Positions 11,804 through 22,881 of a stretch of 64,000 nucleotides of DNA are shown here, piece after piece (the first letter of the stretch is position 1; each line of letters begins with the position of its first letter). Source of the DNA: Vermamoeba vermiformis (Eukaryota; Tubulinea; Echinamoebida). The stretch lies in assembly GCA_045837725.1 (NCBI GenBank), contig JBEWZL010000126.1, positions 62,001-126,000 of the forward strand. The letters are read 5' to 3'. The notes below the pieces were generated by a model. It saw only the letters and a program-made list of their open reading frames with translations, did no database searches and was not told the DNA's origin. The translations under genes and the position numbers were made by a program.

Positions 11804-13841
11804 TTAATTTACCGTGGCCTCGTCACTAATCACTTGCACAGGACCTTGCGGAGTTTTCGTGCGGAGTATAATGATGCATTGGCCGTCGCGCATTTTAATG
11901 TCTTCAGGCCTAATTTTCGTTTTATACAAATTGGCGTTCGGCACTTTGATCGTACGTTCAAATTGCCCTCCGGTCCGTTCTCTTGAGAGCACAGCCAAGC
12001 TATCGGCACCCCCTCCGAATTCCTCAAGAATATTTTGATGGATCAGATTCAGATCTCTTTGGCCTTTTATGAAATTAGAATTGATTTTTTAAAATTCTTC
12101 GTATTACAGCACATACCCCTCAGAACAATCGTTCGAGTGGCATTATCGTACTCAACGCTCAGCTGAGTGCCTGAATTAGGTCTGCTACTGAACCCGGGTA
12201 TATCAACGGCTATAATTAAATTTTGATTCGCTTCGTTTGACTCGGGCTGCAGGACATCGAACTACGACGAGTGTAAGTAGATTGTTATCGACAAATATTA
12301 ATGACTTTTGTACTTACTAAAGGCTCAAAGCCTGGAGCAGTTCTAACCCAAATAAAGTGACCATCAAAGTGTACGTCAGATTTTCGCAATCTTAAGTTGC
12401 CTTGCACAAGAAGCACGTTTTCGTGGTGGATCTCGTCTCGCCTTGGCACATCGTCATTTTTTCTGGTCCAATCTGTACACGTCATATTAATAAACCATAG
12501 GCGATATTATTAACTTAATTTACCATAACCGAATGCACGTCTTGGATTTTCATTGACCGGCGCGTCATTATTATTATTGTTATTATTGTTCATTTCAAGG
12601 TCAATATCAACGCCGCCCACTTCAGCTGGATTAGCGCCAATGTCAATTCTTTGGAACGAGACTGTTTGCACTTCAGCAAGGTACTCCTCGAGGCAGTTCT
12701 TCGCGTTCGTCAGAATCATGTCGGTCAATGATTTTCTGTCGCCTTGTGCTTGCGTCAACAACTTGGAGCGAAGCCAGTCAAACACCTTGTTATTCCAGTT
12801 TGACCCAAATTCCGTGGCGTGATTGGCAAGGCAGACGTGATAAATGTTCGGTTTGACTGCGTGTGAATTGGAGTTTTCTCCTTTAATTCGTAAAGTCATC
12901 ACGGGCACATCCGGCGCTGTTTTTTCGTAACAAGTACGACCGTCGTAACTGCCCAGCACAAATTTCTATAAAAAAGAATTAGAATCAATATATATATAGC
13001 AATGAATTAATGTCTTGCTTACCGACCAGCGCTCATAAGTTTCTTCGGCGGTGTTCGCGTCTTTGTAATTATGAATTACGTAGATCTGCGTCGGCAACTT
13101 GCGAAGCTGTTGAACTCGGTGCAAGATAGTATCGAGCAACTCTTGGTCGTTGAAAGTGAGTTCATTGAACACCAAAAGAATTACGTCGGAGAGCGCGATC
13201 TGAAGGTCGGAGATGAAGTACTCGAGTGCTTTTTTGTTGGCCATGTAGTGCGCCAATCAGGTTGACTTAACAATCCAGCAACAGCTTTAACATCGTTAAT
13301 AATTGGACGAATATATAGTACGAAGTAACTTACATCCTCGAAGCGGACTGTTTGTTCCGGATGTGTCCAAGTAAATCACGTTTGAGTTGTCGTTATCCTT
13401 GGGACATAAGAAGCTCAAGCCTTTCGTTTGAATTTTGCTACCACATGGCAACAATGTTTCCGCGAGCTGATTTATAATAAAAGTTTTTCCGCGATCGAAT
13501 CTGCCCATAATCGAAACAATATTTGGAGGGTCTTTAAAATATTGATCGATTACTCGACATAGCTCTCTATTCGGATTTTGACTCGCTCGTTCACGAAGCC
13601 ACGGCGAAATCGATACAGGCCATTGTAGACTTAGTCCGTCGCAGATGTTGTTAATGTCGATGACCAGATCGTAGTCCGTGGACTTTCTTTCTTCTTCTGA
13701 ACTAGCAGATGATTCTTCTTCGATATCGTCTTGCTCTTGGGCGAGGTTGTTTTCCAGCACAGGTGGGTTTTCATTCTGGACCAACTCGACGTCATTTCGT
13801 ACTGGATTGTCGTTTTGTGCGCGAGTGAGTACGTTGCCCAT
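11804..13841 (-). CDS. GB1/guanylate-binding-like large GTPase with Hsp20-like C-terminus, one frame break
   Basis: Exons: 13334-13841, about 13023-13284, 12524-12965, 12318-12472, 12117-12261, 11804-12054. The N-terminus MGNVLTR looks like an N-myristoylation site and is followed by an acidic Ser/Glu-rich linker. The GTPase shows a GRFDRGKT P-loop, a LDTSG G3 motif, and an LSDVILLVFNELTFNDQELL-like helix segment typical of GB1 or VLIG-type GTPases. After an Asn-rich spacer the last two exons resemble an Hsp20/alpha-crystallin fold: LIIAVDIPGF, then QFERTIKVP and the LRT end. The second exon is one base off: its first ~14 codons and the rest are in different frames near 13245, so the gene is either recently broken or the assembly lacks a base. 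All other junctions match in phase. It shares an upstream module with the neighbouring dynamin-like gene. Confidence 0.72.
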
Positions 13842-14145
13842 TTGTGCTGCTATAATAAAGATTTGTTTAGATGTTATGGACAAAAAAATCGTTTTTAAGC
13901 TTTCTTTAAAGAATAGAATCGTAGCAATTCTTAGTTAATGTTATTCTTTTAGATTCACAAAGAATACAATACGCACTTTTTGTGTCTAGATCGAGTCAAA
14001 ATTAAATTTAAATCACTTACTCCGCTAGCGGGCCTTGTACCCAGCCTACATTTTTGACTCTCACTGTTTTCCGCCGTATTGCTTCCGGCGTTTCAGGATA
14101 TTTGCACGGTAAGACTCAGCCATAATTGTCGCTAGCAGCTTGTTA

Positions 14146-14683
14146 AGAATTAATAAAAGTAAGTAAGTTAATAAAAAATTAAGAGATGCGATTTTTGTCA
14201 GGCAATATTACCTTCTTAAAACCCGAATATTATAATTTGGAATAATTGTGCGCTTATAATTAATCAAAAATATTATTTTTCCTTTTTTGTTTTCGAATCA
14301 ACCTACCTCGATCTGGGCAGCTGCGATGCATGCTTGCAAACCCTAATTGGACGAATATATATTATCATTCTTCAAATTGGACTTTTGGGTGTCAGTTGTG
14401 GTGCTGAATACGCAATTTTATCAAACACGCCGAGATGCGAAATTCAGAATTGAAGCTCTCCCTCGTGCGATTATCCTCAAAACCATATCATGATATAGAA
14501 TGCTATCTGTATTGCAGGTCTACGCATTATGAATGAATTTGCACGATGAGGATTTGATAAATTGAGTCAACTCAAACTCGATCTTCTTTCTCGTGCAAAC
14601 TGCTTTATCCGCCACCACTTGTCGTACCATAGGGTATATCGTCTATGGATGCAATTTGGGCGAAATCGCACGATGAGGAGGAG
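14146..14683. repeat. duplicated upstream module, copy A
   Basis: This ~0.53-kb non-coding stretch upstream of the GB1-like GTPase gene (-) is repeated in the same orientation at 19566-20096 upstream of the dynamin-OTU gene. Both copies run from an AAGAATTAATAAAAG box to a GCACGATGAGGAG box. Inside are four CTCGTGCAA / TTGCACGAG-type elements and a perfect 14-nt inverted repeat, TTGAGTCAACTCAA, at 14562-14575. The copies have diverged by point changes and small indels. The remaining parts of the 13842-14802 gap show nothing coding. Confidence 0.8.
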
Positions 14684-14802
14684 CGTCCAAATTTGATCTA
14701 GTCGTAAATAAAGACCCGCGAACAAAAAAAAAACAGTCGTGGCTGTATTTACTATTTACTGTATCCTATTGTTTTCGACATCTCGAACTGCGATCTTTGC
14801 TT

Positions 14803-17800
14803 TCAGTCCAGACTTCCGTCGGTAGTACTAGCAGATTCAATGAGAGATTCATCCTCAGCACCCGCGTCTCTATTAGAAGGCCATACGGACAACCAATGAT
14901 TGTTGTTGACATAGGCCAACACCACAGTCTCGTCGTGCCTTTTTTCGTGAGGACTGAACTTGAGCGGTAACAATTCGCTGAAGTTATTGGCGACGTAGTA
15001 CTCGAGATCCACCCTTTGAACGAACAATTAAAACCTTTGTTTGCGATTGGGACCAAGTCCAACTTACCCAAACATAATGGCAGCAACCATTGCAAACTCG
15101 GATCCGCACCAACTTTTCGGCGTTTTATGCTCCGTTGCCCATTTTCTGGCCTTCTCCTCGTTGTCAAAGTAGGGAGCAAGTTCATCGTACGTAGAAATCA
15201 ACATCCAATTCTTCTTTGCAAATTCACAGATCTCTTCTCTAAGATCGTCCTGGTCGCCGTCAAACAGCAGCATCTCTTTGAGATGATCCAACAAAGCGTA
15301 CATGAGGCAGTCACCGTCAGCTAGATTATCTTGCACTCGGAGATGTCGTCGTTTCAACTCTTGCACGGTACTTTCATAGTTGGAAAAGGCTTGAATTGCT
15401 GGGGTGACGAATGACGATGAAAGAGTGACGAGATTGCCCAACGACATTTGTGAATTGACAGGCTCAACTGAGTCAATCTCCGGAGCACGCTTCATCACCT
15501 CCGTTACTATATTGATCGTTAGTAAGTCACTCATATTACCAAATGGTATGAACGTACTTTGACCTTTCTTAAATCTCGTTTTCGGAGACCAAGTGAACAG
15601 ATAGTTCTGTAACTGAACGAAGCCACAATCACGAAAAATTTTGGCAGCATGTTGCTCGCGCTTCTTGTAGTGATCGATCCACTTTGCTGCTCGTAGCGTC
15701 GTTTTTGGGTTGGCCTTTGAACTACCTTTCTTCGAGCGAACTTCTCCAAGGTTTGTCGGAATTGTCATTCCATTCAAAAAGTCATTGGGCGGGCAAAACG
15801 ACAAGTTGTACAGCGCGTCAGTGCGGTAGATGACAGGTCCTTGAATAGCATAGCCGCCAGGTGGAAGCACGCCCATGTACATCGGCCACTTTTTGAAGTT
15901 GTGGCGGTACGTGTCGATGTTGACCTTGCATGAGATAGCCACTAATGATTGAAGGACTGCAAGTTGATATGCCAGCTGCTTGACAACGTCCTCTAATATC
16001 GGTTGTTGTGCTTGCGGAAAAAAATCAACGAAGTGGGGTTGTTTCTGCAAAAAGTGAACCAACGTCTCCAAGTGCGACACTTCCAACTTTCCTTGATCTT
16101 TTTCGAGCTTGATATTTTTCAAGAAGGCAAGTGCCGTGATATATGGGGTGCTGTCGTCAATGTCCATTCTTCTTACGGCCAACATCAGCAACTTTTCGTT
16201 CTCTTTGATGACCTCTAGCGACTTCTGCCACAGCTCGGTTTCAAGTTCAATCAAGAATGATTGGGTCCACATCAAGGCACGGGCTGGTGTGCATTGACGC
16301 AATCGAAGTACCAATAACTTGAACTCCGAGAAGGCTTCAACATTGTCAGGCACTCGTATGATGTATGGGATCTTGAACTGCGTTGCAATGAGGCGGATGG
16401 ATTCGAAGTAAATGTCGAGTTCACTGTTGTCAGGCACAACGCTGAAAATGATGTCTAACTTGCTTGGGAGACACAACTGGGAAACTTTTGCGTAGTGTGA
16501 ACGATACATGTCAAGCTGTGACTCTTCTACAACAAGCGTGATCAAATGCTCCATGTCACCTTCCAAGCACTCAAAGTCAATTCTTTTCTGTCGTACTAGG
16601 CACCCGTGCTCATCAAAGGCTTTAGAGGGAATGAATAGGCAAAGCCCTCCCTTGCCTTGATGATTGCGCATCTTGTTCGCAATGTTCTCGAGCAAGCCTT
16701 TGACACGAGGTGACAGCACCATAGTGACTTGCTTTGACTTGACATCTCGCTCGAAGGTAATCACATCATTCTCTTTGCTAGTCGTCTTAACTTCTTGGAG
16801 CTAAAAGTCAATTAGTAATGGTTTACCAGGAACATTGTCTACGTACCTGCAGAACTTTGCCTTTAAAAGCAGGTGCTTGGCTGGAAACTTTCTGATAGAT
16901 CTCGCCAATGATAGAGTCCATGACTGTTTGATGCTCATTTCCAAACAGCCCAGTAAGCGGGTTTTCAGCACTTTGGCGACTGATCTTCTTTGCTACCATA
17001 TCAAGTCGGTAATTGGCGTTTTGGAACCACTCCAATAGAATCTTCCTCCATTGGGCAATCAGAGACTTAGTAGTCTCGAGAACACCCTTCGGAAGACTGA
17101 TCTCTTTGGCCAGCGAGTCGGTGATCTGCTGACACACTTGCCTGAACGTATCTTTGCATATTTCAGGAATGCCGTAGCTCTTCACTTTGTCTCGTATCAG
17201 TTGCACAAGTCGATCGAGATGCTCAGCGCTTCGTCGTTTGATCCACGAAGAGATCAGATCTGTGAGCTTCATATCGGACAGCTCGTTTGAATGGATAGGC
17301 ACGACACAGCTTTGAGAGTATATGGCGTCCATTTGAGCAATTGAGAATTCGAGTAAGGGGTTCTCTGTTGCGCCTTTGGTTACACCAAGTTTCTTCATCA
17401 GATCTTGCAAGTAACGCTTTAACAGTGTCTCGCCGTGGCCTCTAATCCGTCTTAGCAATGCCAGCGTCTTTTTCAAGCATAGGTTACTCATGGATTCAAT
17501 GGCAGTTGCACGAGATTGCTGATCCATCGACACTTTGGAGTAGTAGTTCTGAGCCAACTTCTCCAGCCTTGAAACCAAGTCCTGAAGTTCAGAATCTATC
17601 ACAGGATCGAACTCCGCGTTGAGCTTGCCTTCGTACACGTTGACCTTGTCCTTGATGCCCTTGGATGCCTTGCCGTCAGTAGTTCCCATGACGTTGATAG
17701 CGAACAACAAGCTGCAGGCGCCACGAACTATAACACGCACTGAGTTGACACGAACGCCGTCGAGAATCTTGGCAAACAGGCTTTTGCGTGCCTCTGCCGA

Positions 17801-19338
17801 TGTGAGCATGGTCTCAGGATGGATGATGATGACACGTGCTGCAATGTCACCGAGGAGCGAAAGTCGCATGATCGGGTCGTAGTCAGTCAAAAGGTCCGTG
17901 TCGTCCGCTGCAGCCATAATCATTTCCATTTGTCTGTCTTCTTCTTCTTGTAGAGTAAGTTGACTGTCCGCCTTAGTGACCACACCAATCACAGGCAGTC
18001 CACGTGCCGGGTTATCAAACACGCCTTGACGCTCCAAGAACTTCAAAGACTCAGCGGTAAGCAACGTCGACTTGGGCAGCATGATCATGTCAGCAGTGCT
18101 AATCTCCTTCTTGACAAGTCCTGCTTGAAAAGACGATGATTCGGCCAAGCCCATCGTGTCCACCAGCTCCAACTTCTCGGGCATGTCCCACGGTCCGTGG
18201 ATCTCCATGTGGTCGATGGCAAGGACGATGTCAGCTGGCACGGAGGCATAGTTGAAGTATCTGCTCCAGTTACTAACTTCTCCAATTGACTTGAGCCTGC
18301 GGACTACATTTGATTCTCCAAACTTCAACGTGACATTGAGCTGCTCTAAAAACAGTTCATCGCGCGTCCCACCTCTCTCTTGATAGGTCGCCAAAGGACA
18401 AGTCACAGCAAAGATGGTAAACTCTTGTGAATCACTTCGTTTCAGATGGTAGTTGAAACATGTTAGCGAAGTCACTTTGTGTTGCACATCGCGGTTATCG
18501 AGTGGCAGCTTGCCCCAGTCATTGATTCGTTCAGCCCTTGGCAGCAAGGCAATCTTGTTGGCAGCAACACTTTTGCCACTGCCAGGCTCGCCGATCAAGC
18601 AGATCTTTGGTTCGTGATCTTTCATTTCACGAGCGATCTTGATTAAATCTTTGTTTCGCTAGCAAAGAAATACATTAATATAATGAATGTTACATACAGT
18701 GCCTAATTAAGAGCACTTACGCCGTCCAAAAAAGTGCGCTGTGACTGATGCACTTGCGGTGACTCAATAATTGTTTCGCACAATTTGTTGCACTCGTTAA
18801 CCAAGCCATGAACTTCGTCTGCATTAACGAACACACGGTCGCAAAACTTGAAGTCCCGTTGAACTTTTTGCTTCTTTTGCGGCGGAGAATCCAATTCTGC
18901 ACATGAATTTCTTGTAAATATTATTTCTAGGCAATTCGCAACTAAAATCTATTTACCTTGGTCACTCGAGGTCGATCGCCTTTTCTTTTGCTGACTACCT
19001 TCAAAATTCTGAAACGAATCTGGATCTATTTCTTCAAGTACGGCGTGCAGAAACCAATTCTTGAATGCAGAATTATTCTTTGATTTAACAATATCAAGCA
19101 GTTTGAGCACTCCTTGTACGCTAACAAAGGAGCCCTTGTGGCTTGAGATTTTTGTTGAGCAATTTGACGGCAGCGCTTGTAGGTGTTGTCGAATATTCTT
19201 TAGATCGAGGATCTTCTCAAGATCTGGAACGTAGAAGCCAAGGCATTGACCACTCCCCTTAATTTTCAGGAGAGTGTGCTTTGACAGGTTCAACGGCGGC
19301 GTAAGTGTTTCTGAAATGAAGTTGGTGACTGTTGTCAT
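14803..19338 (-). CDS. Bro-N-like / dynamin-like GTPase / OTU protease fusion
   Basis: Five exons (18957-19338, 18721-18896, 16847-18658, 15068-16800, 14803-15013) join with matching phases to about 1437 residues. Residues ~10-115 resemble a Bro-N/KilA-N-type domain (YVPDLEKILDLKNIRQHL, then FKNWFLHAVLEEI). A basic stretch follows. A dynamin-superfamily-like GTPase starts with GEPGSGKS near 209, DTMG near 365 and TKAD near 410, then a long helical stalk region. The C-terminus is an OTU-type cysteine protease: DGDCLMYAL with Cys near 1288 and a catalytic His in YVNNNHW near 1408. An in-frame 51-nt segment (15507-15557) has a perfect donor, CTAAC branch and acceptor, so it is probably a further intron. 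The start could lie further upstream (ATG at 19481 in another frame would need a tiny intron). Likely a membrane- or polymer-forming GTPase that removes ubiquitin. Confidence 0.82.
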
Positions 19339-19565
19339 CCTCGTGTAAATACGTATCGAATAAAATACGTATTCTCCGCCGCTTTTGTTGCTGATATTTT
19401 GAAATCTCGCGCGACTTTGTTCCCGCTCACAATCTTAAGTTGCATCCGAATCACCAAGTTGCTGCACTCAATCGAATCCATTTTCAGGTGCAGAAAATTG
19501 CTGCAAAATGGATAGTAAGTGATTGAAAATGGAAGTAGGGACAGGAAAGAGTCAGCCACAATCGT

Positions 19566-20096
19566 AAGAATTAATAAAAGTATTGTGGTAAAGAGATGCG
19601 TTATAGTATAATTGCTAATCTACCTTCTTAGAACCAGATATTATAATTGAAATTATTGGGTGCTTATAATAATAATTTAATCACGAATAAATATTTTTTC
19701 CCTCGAATCACTTACTACTTCGATCTGGGCAGCTCCGATGCAGCTTGCAAACCCTGATTGGGTGCACATATATTTAACATTCCTCAAATGGGACATGAGT
19801 GCCAGTTGTGGTGCTGAATACGCAAGTTTGTGAAAACGACTTGATGCGGATTTTTGAAGCTCTCCCTCGTGCAATTGTCCTCAAAAACGTATAATTATAT
19901 AGAATGCTATATGTATTGCAGATTCCCCTATTATGAATGAATTTGCACGATGAGGGATTGATAAATTGAGTCAACTCAATCCGCACTCGATCTCCATTCT
20001 TTCTCGTGCAAATTGCTTTATCCGCTGCCACTCGCCGTATCATATGATAGATTAACTAATTATGAAATTTGGTCAAAATCGCACGATGAGGAGGCG
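19566..20096. repeat. duplicated upstream module, copy B
   Basis: Direct repeat of 14146-14683, placed upstream of the dynamin-OTU gene. It keeps the GAATGAATTTGCACGATGAG block, the TTGAGTCAACTCAA inverted repeat (19966-19979) and the series of CTCGTGCAA-type elements. Because both copies sit 5' of a large-GTPase gene on the minus strand, it probably carries promoter or enhancer sequence, although tandem duplication of a gene-plus-promoter unit followed by gene divergence is equally possible. Confidence 0.8.
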
Positions 20097-20920
20097 CATG
20101 TCGCGTCCATCTTTTCATCATTTGATCTGATGACTCGACCACAACTGGTTTGACAATGCGATAGAATTCATTTTTATTTACTTTTTTATATATTAATGAT
20201 TGCACTCTGTGTAAAGACGATAGCTGTTGGAGATGCAAGGCGAGATTTAAAAAGCTCAATGTTAAAGATGAATTCTAAGCCACGCAAATATAATTATCGT
20301 TAAGCAATTAAATATATACCACTATTTTATTCCCTTTTGAGCAGTGCTGCGCTGCAAGACTGGCCAATGGAAGAAAGATAACCTTATGATTCGTCCGCAA
20401 TTTTCTAAAATTATAAGACTGTCGAATTATTGCATGGTATGTTCCAGCATTTCACCGACAAACAACGGCGTAATTTTGAAAATGACTAAAAATTTCCATC
20501 TAGCCGCCGGCGAGAGGAAACTAGCCAGTACAGCTCGATTCGCGACAATAAGGCCAAGTTGCAAGATTCAAACGTAAAATGAAGTAAGTGCACGTGCTTT
20601 GATCAAGTTTTTAATCTCGCGGGTCACGGATGGACTTCAGCAAGAAAATTCCGCGATTGCACTTTTGCAGTTAACTTTGCTTTTCAACGATTAATGATGG
20701 GTGCATATTTAGATCCAGCTTTTGATTCTTTCATTTTTCTGGGTCTCGAGATTGAACCAATTCGCCTTGCACGAGCGGAAATTTTGCTTGCACGCCACCG
20801 AACGTTTGACGAGATTCCCGTAGCATGCCCGGGATTTGCCGCCAATAAAAGCTGCTGGTTTGTATCATTAATGATTTAATTTTATTTACGGTAACACAAC
20901 AGCAGTTCGTCGAAAGCCCA
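20097..20920. other. intergenic region 5' of the GMC oxidoreductase gene
   Basis: About 820 bp between the duplicated module and the oxidoreductase start. A short open stretch at 20344-20577 (+) has no recognisable sequence. TTGCACGAGC and TTGCTTGCACG at 20767-20793 resemble the elements of the duplicated module. A possible 5'-UTR acceptor (CAACAGCAG) lies just before the start codon. I see no RNA gene here. Confidence 0.4.
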
Positions 20921-22777
20921 ATGGATCGTTACGATTACATTATCGTTGGTGCTGGCGCATCTGGCTGTGCACTGGCCGGGACTCTAGCATTGAATTTGAA
21001 CATTCTCAAAGACTCCAAGATCCTGGTGCTAGAATCTGGTCGAGATATTACTCAAGAGGACTTAATCAAGATGCACAAAAATTCGGGAAATATTCCTGGA
21101 TCTGGCCAAGGATTCGAGTGGAAGGATCAAACAGTTACTCAATCTAAAGTCAACACTCCAGTTGTTATTTTTCCGCAAGGAAAAGGATTTGGCGGAGGCA
21201 GTTCAGTGAACGGCATGCTTTGGGCTCGTGGCCATCCTGATGACTACAACAGCTGGATCCCGAACGACAAGAAAGATGATCCTCAGTGGAGAAGATGGAG
21301 CTCAGAGAACATCACAAATATTTTTGATGCAATCGAGCCAACGAATATTCCTGTTATCAAAGAGCCCTTTCCAACACAGCAAACTTTAACGCCGGCAGAA
21401 GACAAACCTCCATTAATTATTGACGAAGTTTCAATCGTGGTTCGAAACACTGAATTGCAACAACTACAATACGTCCCTGCAAAGAGCTTCGTTAATGAGG
21501 TGTGCACAACAAAACACCCGTTCAAGCAGAACTATTTGAGGGATTTGACAGAGTGCGTGTCATATCCGATCTTCAACATTGCAGGCAATCCCGGCGAGCA
21601 CATCAGATGCGATGCTTATTCGATCTTCTTGAATGGTTTGGCTCAAGTTATTCACACTCCAAACTCGAACAGCACTACACCGAAGCCGGTTGACAACAAG
21701 CCCACTCGTACTGGTCCCATAGTCCATATTCTCGAGCACGCCTTTGTGTTTGACTTCATTTGTGATGACTTGAAGCGTGACACTGCCGACCAGTTTGACC
21801 TGCAGCGCAAAATTACTGGAGTCAAGTTCTTTGATGAACGATCAAGTAGAGAAGTGTATTTGACTGACAGACCAAACGCACAAGTCATTCTTTGTGCCGG
21901 AGCAATTCGCACACCTCAGATATTGTTGCTTGCTGGTGTTGGCGAAGGCAAGAATATGAAGCTGAATGATTCAGAGGTGCGTCTTAGACTGCCAAAAGTT
22001 GGACAGAACCTTCGAGATCACGTTGCAACAACAGTTTTGGCAAAAGTCAACACGGCGAAGTGGATCGATTCGAGGATTCCAGAACTATTCACGTACAAGC
22101 CTACAATGTTGCATCAATATTTGCAGTCTCCGATTCGATTGGTCAACACAACAGCTGTCGTGGTGTTTTTTTCACTGAAGAACCAATCTTCCAAGGACAA
22201 TCGTCCTTCGTTCCAACTTCAATCGAATACGGCACAAATCGTTAGCGTACAACCTGGTAAGGACCAACCTGATGTCGGCAATTACTTTGGATTGGCTGTC
22301 ATCAAACTTCGTCCTGAAAGCAAAGGAAGTGTTACACTCGAATCCCGGTTTGCACTTGATTCTCCCGCAATCAATCCGAACTACTTGGATAATGAAGACG
22401 ATTTTAAGGGCCTCTGTGAAGCAACTAAAGAAGCACTGGAACTCCTGCGACACGAGAATTTCAAAAAGTGGCTCGATGATCCTGAGAACCCCGACATCAC
22501 TCCTGATAAGGACGAGGACTTAGAGCACTACATCCGCTCGAACATTGCATCATACGCACACTTTGTAGGCACGTGTCAGATGGGAGAAGATCCAAAGGAC
22601 AGCGTCGTTGGACCGAACTTGAAGGTTTGGGGCTTTGCCAACTTACGCATTGCCGATGCATCGATCATACCTTCTTTGCCTTCAGCGAACACGAATGCAA
22701 CTGCAATGATGATTGGCATTCAGTGTGCACACTTGATAATTACTGAAGTATGCAGCAAACACGTATCTAAATTGTAG
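20921..22777 (+). CDS. GMC-family FAD oxidoreductase (choline dehydrogenase/glucose oxidase type)
   Basis: A single intron-free exon encodes 618 residues, the usual size for the family. The N-terminal dinucleotide-binding motif YIIVGAGASGCALA lies at residues 5-18, with the ExxR-like acidic end at LVLESGRD. The GMC signature GKGFGGGSSVNGMLWARG is near residue 87-104, and a second signature region lies around CAGAIRTPQILLLAGVG. The C-terminal active-site segment YAHFVGTCQMG supplies the catalytic His, followed by NLRIADASIIPSLPSANTN. No signal peptide or membrane helix is seen, so it is probably cytosolic or peroxisomal. It ends KHVSKL; the last three residues SKL fit... here KL preceded by S, a PTS1-type peroxisomal signal. 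The substrate alcohol cannot be told from sequence. Lack of introns is unusual among its neighbours and could mean retroposition or transfer from bacteria or fungi. Confidence 0.94.
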   Translation: MDRYDYIIVGAGASGCALAGTLALNLNILKDSKILVLESGRDITQEDLIKMHKNSGNIPGSGQGFEWKDQTVTQSKVNTPVVIFPQGKGFGGGSSVNGMLWARGHPDDYNSWIPNDKKDDPQWRRWSSENITNIFDAIEPTNIPVIKEPFPTQQTLTPAEDKPPLIIDEVSIVVRNTELQQLQYVPAKSFVNEVCTTKHPFKQNYLRDLTECVSYPIFNIAGNPGEHIRCDAYSIFLNGLAQVIHTPNSNSTTPKPVDNKPTRTGPIVHILEHAFVFDFICDDLKRDTADQFDLQRKITGVKFFDERSSREVYLTDRPNAQVILCAGAIRTPQILLLAGVGEGKNMKLNDSEVRLRLPKVGQNLRDHVATTVLAKVNTAKWIDSRIPELFTYKPTMLHQYLQSPIRLVNTTAVVVFFSLKNQSSKDNRPSFQLQSNTAQIVSVQPGKDQPDVGNYFGLAVIKLRPESKGSVTLESRFALDSPAINPNYLDNEDDFKGLCEATKEALELLRHENFKKWLDDPENPDITPDKDEDLEHYIRSNIASYAHFVGTCQMGEDPKDSVVGPNLKVWGFANLRIADASIIPSLPSANTNATAMMIGIQCAHLIITEVCSKHVSKL

Positions 22778-22881
22778 TAAAGGAGTGGTAGAATCCAAAA
22801 TATTGTTAACTCTTGTTTTTGATGGCAATGCAGTGCTAATTGGCGTAAAAGTTGATTTATGGATGCGGACATTAAATGCCG

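Noticed and set aside
14803-15185. Alternative minus-strand frame at 14766-15185 as a separate gene
   Set aside because: It is a shadow of the last two OTU exons in another frame; the catalytic-His frame fits the splice phase.
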